In this document: piece by piece, positions 57,601 through 64,000 of the stretch | Position numbering within the stretch: the stretch's first letter is position 1 | How the letters are laid out: each line of letters begins with the position of its first letter | DNA from: Mactra quadrangularis | Taxonomy: Eukaryota; Mollusca; Bivalvia; Venerida; Mactridae | DNA: 64,000 nucleotides | Assembly: GCA_025267735.1 (NCBI GenBank) | Contig: CM046303.1 | Location: forward strand, 33,766,380 to 33,830,379 | Direction: 5' to 3' | Notes under the pieces: model-generated | What the model was told of the DNA's origin: nothing | Databases searched by the model: none | What the model saw: the letters and a program-made list of their open reading frames with translations, nothing else | Made by a program: the position numbers and the translations under genes

Positions 57601-60600
57601 CCACTAAGTGTCGGTACTTTACGTTTTGTGTATAAAATCAGCACTCAGACGGGCCATGTTTCAGGGCTCGAACGTCGAGTTAAAGCAATTTCGCCGGGTA
57701 CTGGTGTATACCAGGCGGGAGGACCCACCTAGGGCTATCACACAGGCACAGTGGCCAGCCTGGGAAAATTCCGTGGGCTCGGGCCAGAGACCACTAAGTG
57801 TCGGTACTTTACGTTTTGTGTATAAAATCAGCACTCAGATGGGCCATGTTTCAGGGCTCGAACGTCGAGTGAAAGCGATTTCGCCGGGTACTGGCGTATA
57901 CCAGGCGAGAGGGCCGACCAAGGGCTATCACGTGGGAACAGTGGCCAGCCTGGAAAAATTCCGTGGGCTCGGGCCAGAGACCACTAAATGTAAGTACTTT
58001 ACGTTTTGTGTATAAAATCAGCACTCAGATGGGCCATGTTTTAGGGCTCGAACGTCGAGTTAAAGCGATTTCGCCGGGTACTGGCGTATACCAGGCGAGA
58101 TGTCCGACCTAAGGCTATCACGTGGGCACAGTGGCCAGCCTGGGAAAATTCCGTGGGCTTGGGCCAGAGGCCACTAAATGTCGGTACTTTACGTTTTGTG
58201 TATAAAATCAGCACTCAGATGGGCCATGTTTCAGGGTAAGAACGTCGAGTTAAAGCGATTTCGCCGGGTACTGGCGTATACCAGGCGAGAGGTCCGACCT
58301 AGGGCTATCACGTGGGCATAATGGCCACCCTAGAAAACTTCCGTGGGCTCTGGCCAGAGACCACTTATTGTCGGTACCTTACGTTTTGTGTATAAAATCA
58401 GCACTCAGGTGGGCCATGTTCTAGGGCTCGATCGTCGAGTTAAAGCGATTTCGCCGACGGGTACTGGCGTATACCAGGCGAGAGGTCTGACCTAGGGCTA
58501 TCACGTGGGCACAATGGCCACCCTTGGAAAATTCTGGAGCTCAGGGCAGAGACCACTAAATGTCGGTACTTTGCGTTTTGTGTGTAAAATCAGCACTCAG
58601 ATTGGCCATGTTTCAGGGCTCGAACATCGAGTTTAAGCGATTTCGCCGGGTACTGGCGTATACCAGGCGAGAGGGCCGACCTCCGGCTATCACGTGGGCA
58701 CAGTGGCCACCCTGGGAAAATTCCGTGGGCTCGGGCCAGAGACCACTAAGTGTCGGTACTTTACGTTTTGTGTATAAAATCAGCACTCAGATGGGCCATG
58801 TTTTAGGGCTCGAACCTCGAGTTAAAGCAATTTCGCCGGGTACTGGCGTATACCAGGCGAGAGGTCCGACCTATGGCTATCACGTGGGCACAGTGGCCAG
58901 CCTGGGAAAACTCCGTGGGCTCGGGCCAGAGGCCACTAAATGTCGGTACTTTACGTTTTGTGTATAAAATCAGCACTCAGATGGGCCATGTTTCAGGGCT
59001 CGAACGTCGAGTTAAAGCGATTTCGCCGAGTACTGGTGTATACCAGGAGAGAGGTCCGACCAAGGGCTATCACACGGGCACAGTGGCCAGCCTGGAAAAA
59101 TTCCGTGGGCTTGGGCCAGAGGCCACTAAATGTCGGTACTTTACGTTTTGTGTATAAAATCAGCACTCAAATGAGCCATGTTTCAGGGCTCGGACGTCGA
59201 GTTAAAGCGATTTCGCCGGGTACTGGCGTATACCAGGCGAGAGGTCCGACCTAGGGCTATCACGTGGGTACAGTGGCCAGCCTGGGAAAATTCCGTGGGC
59301 TCGGGCCAGAGACCACTAAGTGTCGGTACATTACGTTTTGTGTATAAAATCAGCACTCAGATGGGCCATGTTTCAGGGCTCGAATGTCGAGTTAAAGCGA
59401 TTTCGCAGGGTACTGGCGTATGCCAGGCGAGAGGTCCGACCTAGGGCTATTACGTGGGCACAGTGGCAAGCCTGGGAAAATTCCGTGGGCTCGGGCCAGA
59501 GACCACTAAGTGTCGGTACATTAAGTTTTGTGTATAAAATCAGCACTCAGATGGGCCATGTTTCAGGGCTCGAATGTCGAGTTAATGCGATTTCGCAGGG
59601 TACTGGCGTATGCCAGGCGAGAGGTCCGACCTAGGGCTATCATGTGGGCACAGTGGCAAGCCTGGGAAAATTCCGTAGCCTCTGGCCAGAGACCACTAAG
59701 TGTCGGTATTTTACGTTTTGTGTATAAAATCAGCACTCAGATGGGCCAGGTTTCAGGGCTCGAACGTCGAGTGAAAGCGATTTCGCCGGGTACTTGCGTA
59801 TACCAGGGGAGAGGTCCTACCTAGGGCTATCACGTGGGCACAGTGGCCAGCCTGGGAAAATTCCATGGGCTTGGGCCAGAGACCACTAAATGTCGGTACA
59901 TTACCTTTTGTGTATAAAATCAGCACTCAGATGGGCCATGTTTCAGGGCTTGAACGTCGAGTTAAAGCGATTTTGCCGGGTACTGGCGTATACCAGGCAA
60001 GAGGTCCGACCTAGGGCTATCACGTGGGCACAGTGGCCACCTTGGGAAAATTCCGTGGGCTTGGGCAAGAGACCACTAAGTGTCAGTACTTTCGTTTTGT
60101 TTATAAAATCAGCACTCAGACGGGCCATGTTTCAAGGCTCGAACCTCGAGTTAATGCGATTTTGCCGGGTACTGGCGTTTACCAGGCGACCTAGGGCAAT
60201 CATCTGGGCATAGTGGGTGTCACCCAGTGACCTCTTTTTGTCGGTTATGCGTCTTATCCTCATAAAATAAGAACTCTGATGGGCCATGTTCTAGGGCTCG
60301 AATCAAGAGTTGAAGCGATTTGGCCGGGTACTGGCGTATACCACGTGAGAGGTCTGACCTCTGGCTATCACGTGGGCACAGTGGCCACCCTGGGAAAATT
60401 CCGTGGGCATGGGACAGAGACCACTAAATGTCTGTACTTTACGTTTTGTGTATAAAATCAGCACTCAGATGGGCCATGTTTCAGGGCTCGAACGTCGAGT
60501 TTAAGCCATTTCGCCCGGTACTGGCGTATACCAGGCGAGTGGTCAGACCTAGGGCTATCACCTGGGCTTAGTGGCTAACCTGGGCATTTCAATGGGCTTA

Positions 60601-61165
60601 GGCCAGAGACCACTAAATGTCGGTACTTTGCTTTATGCGTATAAAATCAGCACTCAGACGGGTCATATTTCCAGGCTCGAATCTCGAGTTGATGCGATTT
60701 GACCCGGTTCTGGCGTATGCCACGCGAGAGGTCTGACTTAGGGCTATCACTTGGGCATAGTAGCTGCCCTGGAAAAATTCCATGGGCTTAGGTCAGTGGC
60801 CACTTAATGTTTGCCTTTTGCGTATAAACTTAGCACATATATGGCCCATGTTTTAGGTCTCGAATCTCGAGTTTAAGCGATTTTATCGGGTATTGGCGTA
60901 GACCATGAGAAAGATCTGATATAAGGCCTTCTCTTGGGTATAATGGCTACCCTGGGAAAATTCCATGGACTTGGGTCAGATACCACTTAATCGCGGTACT
61001 TTACCTTTTGTGTATAAAATCAACACTCCGATGGGCCGTTTGAAAGCGTGACCACAGTGTCTACCCCGGAAAGATGGGAAGACATGGGCCTCAAACCTTT
61101 ATTTGCTTGTACCTTGCGTTTACTTCATAAATCAGCACTCAGATGGTTCCAATTTTAGGGCTTAT
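54618..61165 (+). repeat. 190-bp satellite array, about 34 units
   Basis: Units are marked by GTCGGTACTTTACGTTTTGT at 54783, 54973, 55163, then 56287, 56667, 56857, 57610, 57800, 58180, 58752, 58942, 59132 and on, mostly exactly 190 bp apart. Each contains AAAATCAGCACTCAGATGGG, CCATGTTTCAGGGCTCGAA, GCGATTTCGCCGGGTACTGG, CTATCACGTGGGCACAGTGG and GGGAAAATTCCGTGGGCTCG. Units in 56100-60060 are nearly uniform; both flanks are diverged. Because 190 is not a multiple of three, the many 60-160-codon frames shift frame each unit and are not genes. Confidence 0.92.
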
Positions 61166-61282
61166 ATCTTGCCTTGACGTAAATTATTTCAGACTTTGTG
61201 ATATTAGTACATTAAAAAGAAATCAAAGCACACAAAGTACTAGGATATTCATTGTGTTTTGATTTATTGCATTTTTTGTTGG

Positions 61283-61455
61283 ATTTAATGCTGTAGCAAC
61301 ACCTTGTACAGGTCATATCACAGCGGTCAGTCCACGTCCTCACGTAATCTCTGGATTTAGCTGTTAACAAACTACTTAGTGCATACGTTGTCAGTCACTG
61401 ACTACTGCCCTACATGATTGAGAATCAGTGGCAGGAGGAAGAATGGCCGAAGTTA
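61283..61455 (-). mobile_element. SINE copy without tRNA head
   Basis: GGATTTAATGCTGTAGCAAC, ACAGCGGTCAGTCCACGT, GGATTTAGCTGTTAACAAAC and GAATCAGTGGCAGGAGG match the body and 3' end of the copy at 53365-53656. It directly follows the satellite array. Confidence 0.6.
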
Positions 61456-61878
61456 TTAATTGTGTTGATTACATGCTTTTTCGTACTCTCTTCATAATAA
61501 AAATCTGCTTGGGTCATTTAACAATAAAGAGCGATTGAATTTACTTATTATACTTACTATGATTACTGTTGTAATTAGTCAAAGTTATGTACTGTGACAA
61601 TATGACTCTCATATTGTTTAATTAGTCTGCGTGTCAAAAAACTCCAATATACAACTTGAATTTTACACTTAAGCTTAATAATAGTATATAATAGTTTTGT
61701 ACAACCAATCTGTCTTGCATCCAATTAGTTTATCTTTTATTTGTAAATATCCTGTTATTAAAGGCACCTTCAATATATTTGTACAATGTTCTTTTTTCTG
61801 AAAAAGATCCAAGCGTGAAAAGAGTAAAATCCTACACATGAGAGTCAAAATCTCATCAGAACTGTGGAAGGTGATACC

Positions 61879-63049
61879 TAGTCCTACGTCTTACGCCAGT
61901 TTTTCAGAAAATACTGCTTTTTCCAAGGGGTAATAAACGCCTAGGTGTAAGTGCCCCTATCACAGGTTGATAGTGTCCAGCTCACCATGGTATAATTTAT
62001 TGGTATTATCAGATTACAACTGATAGAGTTATTATACAACAAGAGAGGCGAGCTCACAATTTTAGAACTTTCTGATAACTTTTAGTCATTGAAGTTCTTT
62101 GCATTTGTTGGAAGAGCCCCTATCTCAGCAACATCCGAGATATTGCTGACGTTCTACAAATAAACATGCTGAGATGGCTTGGTCACAAGCTGGACCTCCC
62201 AAGTCAGAAATTTGAAGATCACAGCACACCATGGCCAAGGTTGATCAGATTTAACCTAGAAAGACGTGAAAGCGTGATCGATTGTAACTTAATATGGATG
62301 ACACCAACCACCAGGACCACCAGACATGAAGAGGAAGACTTCGTTCCACAAGACAAACCTCACCCTTGCCGAAAGAATAATCAACGGCTTGTACCAAACT
62401 TAAAACCGGATGTTGATGATGATAAATCTAAGGTAGGAGAAAAACGGACTTACCAATTGTGACGCTTCACACAACATATTAACAGGTATATTAGCATAAT
62501 AGACAAATCACATCATCTAAATTATTCTAGTGAAAATACTTCAATGTCACATTATTATCCATACATGTAGCAACATCTACTTTTCAGAATAAGTGATAAG
62601 ATGTCTGTAATCTGATGTCCTTACCAATCAATTCATGTTTTAAAAAGTCATAGGGTATAAATGAACTGTGTTCCTAAAATTATAGTCATAAGACGCATTT
62701 TATAAAAAATTAAGTCATTAGATGTGTATTAATAGATACAGTAATGATGTAGTAAAATGGTTCACTCTTCTTACAAAATAAGATCTTTTGAAATATGATT
62801 TAATATATAAAACAGTATAATACGTGCTCACAAATACAACAACACTGGTGTTATGTTTCTATTTCTCATTCAATGTAAATAGTACACATGTTCATGACAA
62901 ATTACAATCAAACAAGCCAGCACAGCAAGTGCCAAATTAATGTAGATTTATGACTGTGCTAATTGCTTGTGGTCAATAAAACGATCATTGTTTCCCTGAT
63001 AAGCCCCATCATCCATTGGATGCTCTCAACTGGCGTAAGACGTAGGACT
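61879..63049. mobile_element. TIR-bounded element, 1.17 kb
   Basis: AGTCCTACGTCTTACGCCAG at 61880 pairs perfectly with CTGGCGTAAGACGTAGGACT ending at 63049. The flanks share GATACC (61873-61878 and 63050-63055), a probable 6-bp target duplication. It encloses the 98-codon frame at 62166-62462. Superfamily not identified. Confidence 0.6.
62166..62462 (+). CDS. Unrecognised 98-codon open frame inside the TIR element
   Basis: The frame is open from about 62121 and ends at TGA 62460-62462. It begins MLRWLGHKLDLP after an acceptor-like CCCTATCTCAG (62118-62128) and is rich in Arg, Thr and Asp/Glu, with a basic C-terminus. The LRWLGH string resembles the tail region of some non-LTR reverse transcriptases, but the rest does not follow. 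Phase does not fit a splice from the TMEM26-family exon 3. It may be a TE remnant or chance frame. Confidence 0.2.
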   Translation: MLRWLGHKLDLPSQKFEDHSTPWPRLIRFNLERRESVIDCNLIWMTPTTRTTRHEEEDFVPQDKPHPCRKNNQRLVPNLKPDVDDDKSKVGEKRTYQL

Positions 63050-64000
63050 GATACCGTTATGTCCAGAACCACTATGAAAACATTATCAGACCACTTCAGT
63101 CAATTTAACGGCGGATGAACTATTAATCTGTCATTTCAATCTGATAATCCTAGTATCTAAATAAACACAATGCTGTATTGTTTATAATGCTTTAGTATTC
63201 ATATGTATAGCACATCAAGTCAGGAAGACTTTGTAGTATAACATTTATTAATTCAATTACCATCAGATTAAAAAAAGAAATATAATTATTATTGTTATTC
63301 GTTTTATATTTAGTCAAAATCATATAAGCAATTATAGTAACATAATAATTGATTTCATGAATGTGACTTGAAACGGTTGTTTAAAATCATACAGTAAGTT
63401 TAATATGAGTTAATTGGAGAAAGTTATTTTTTCTACAATCATTTTTAAGTTAAGCGCTTTTTAAGCGCTTAACTTATTGCGCCCATTTCGACAGTCGTTT
63501 CGGGTTTAGTCAACCCAAGTCTAAGACAAAGTAGTTCTTCTGACCTCTATTTTACCACAACTACGCAATTTTCTTTCATAGTATGTACAATTTGTCCCTA
63601 TTCTACGAAATTACAGACAAAAGTGCATCATGTTTAACATAAAATCATTTAAAACAAACTGTCCCAAAGTTTTCGTTTTATACTGGGCACGTTTCACAAG
63701 GCGAGTGCTAATATGCTATTCAAAATTGCTTTCAAAAAGCGCTAGCTAGCGATAGCCTTGAAGTTGTGGAACATGTCCCTTGATATGAATACGCGCAAGG
63801 ATATCGAACTATTTTTCTATGACGTCACTCAATCCACGGAGATGAACGAAGTGGCCGGAAAGAGTCAAACTCTATTACCATTGAAATTATCGAGAGTAAT
63901 TAGACGAGATGACCGACATGCATTCGATCGCGATTGATTTGAATATCATCATAGAAGTGTTACAATGATTTTAAAGCGTTGGATCATGTATGCATGGCTT
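63050..64000. other. Intergenic, nothing recognised
   Basis: Apart from the hairpin at 63447-63477, no repeat or coding frame was recognised. The last 300 bp are slightly richer in CG dinucleotides (63680-63960), so a promoter-like patch of a gene beyond the window is possible. Confidence 0.3.
63447..63477. repeat. 14-bp perfect hairpin
   Basis: TAAGTTAAGCGCTT and AAGCGCTTAACTTA separated by TTT. A short snapback structure of unknown role; no gene adjoins it. Confidence 0.7.

Noticed and set aside
55692..60213. Many 60-161-codon plus-strand frames with similar translations
   Set aside because: They are read-throughs of the 190-bp satellite. The period is not a multiple of three, so frames shift each unit, and stops recur at the same place in the unit.
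62129..62462. Last exon of the TMEM26-family gene
   Set aside because: Splice phase from exon 3 (phase 0 after 51169) does not fit the open frame, and the block is bounded by transposon-like inverted ends.

Overview
The window is animal nuclear DNA, most likely from a bivalve mollusc (inferred; species not resolved). It is AT-rich, has long introns with GT/AG splice sites, and is packed with short DNA transposons (MITEs), tRNA-derived SINEs, non-LTR retrotransposon tails and a large satellite array. There are no operons, bacterial ribosome binding sites or CRISPR arrays. Nearly all long open frames are noise or pieces of repeats. Two intact conserved genes could be assembled by eye from open frames, splice consensus and matching codon phase.

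Layout. (1) 130-13014 is a giant imperfect palindrome: two 5.9 kb arms, about 95% alike in the stretches compared, around a 1.1 kb centre made of diverged ~67-bp tandem repeats. Each arm carries the same older insertions: a ribosomal protein SA (RPSA) retropseudogene fragment, a non-LTR reverse transcriptase tail, and a CAGTCCCA-type repeat. (2) 14719-41044, minus strand, is an eight-exon gene for a 353-aa metallophosphoesterase of the MPPE1/PGAP5 (yeast Cdc1/Ted1) family. Its first intron is about 15.9 kb and holds two weak gene candidates, one per strand, plus many transposon copies. (3) 41045-46034 is an intergenic stretch with a perfect 34-bp hairpin and MITEs. (4) 46035-51196, plus strand, is a three-exon TMEM26-family membrane protein with an unusual 154-residue acidic N-terminal extension. 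(5) 51594-54388 holds a foldback element built of self-palindromic units, a Tc1-type MITE, a SINE and a pogo-type MITE. (6) 54618-61165 is a ~190-bp satellite array of about 34 units. (7) 61283-64000 holds a SINE and a TIR-bounded element with a 98-codon open frame.

The two conserved genes point away from each other, with start codons about 5 kb apart. Nothing in the sequence says they act together: the first belongs to a family acting on GPI anchors in the early secretory pathway, and the second is a multi-pass membrane protein of unknown function. The most unusual structures are the giant palindrome, the altered active-site motifs of the phosphoesterase, the N-terminal extension of the TMEM26 homologue, the foldback element and the satellite. 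Percent identities are by-eye estimates and family names rest on recognised motifs, not on a search.
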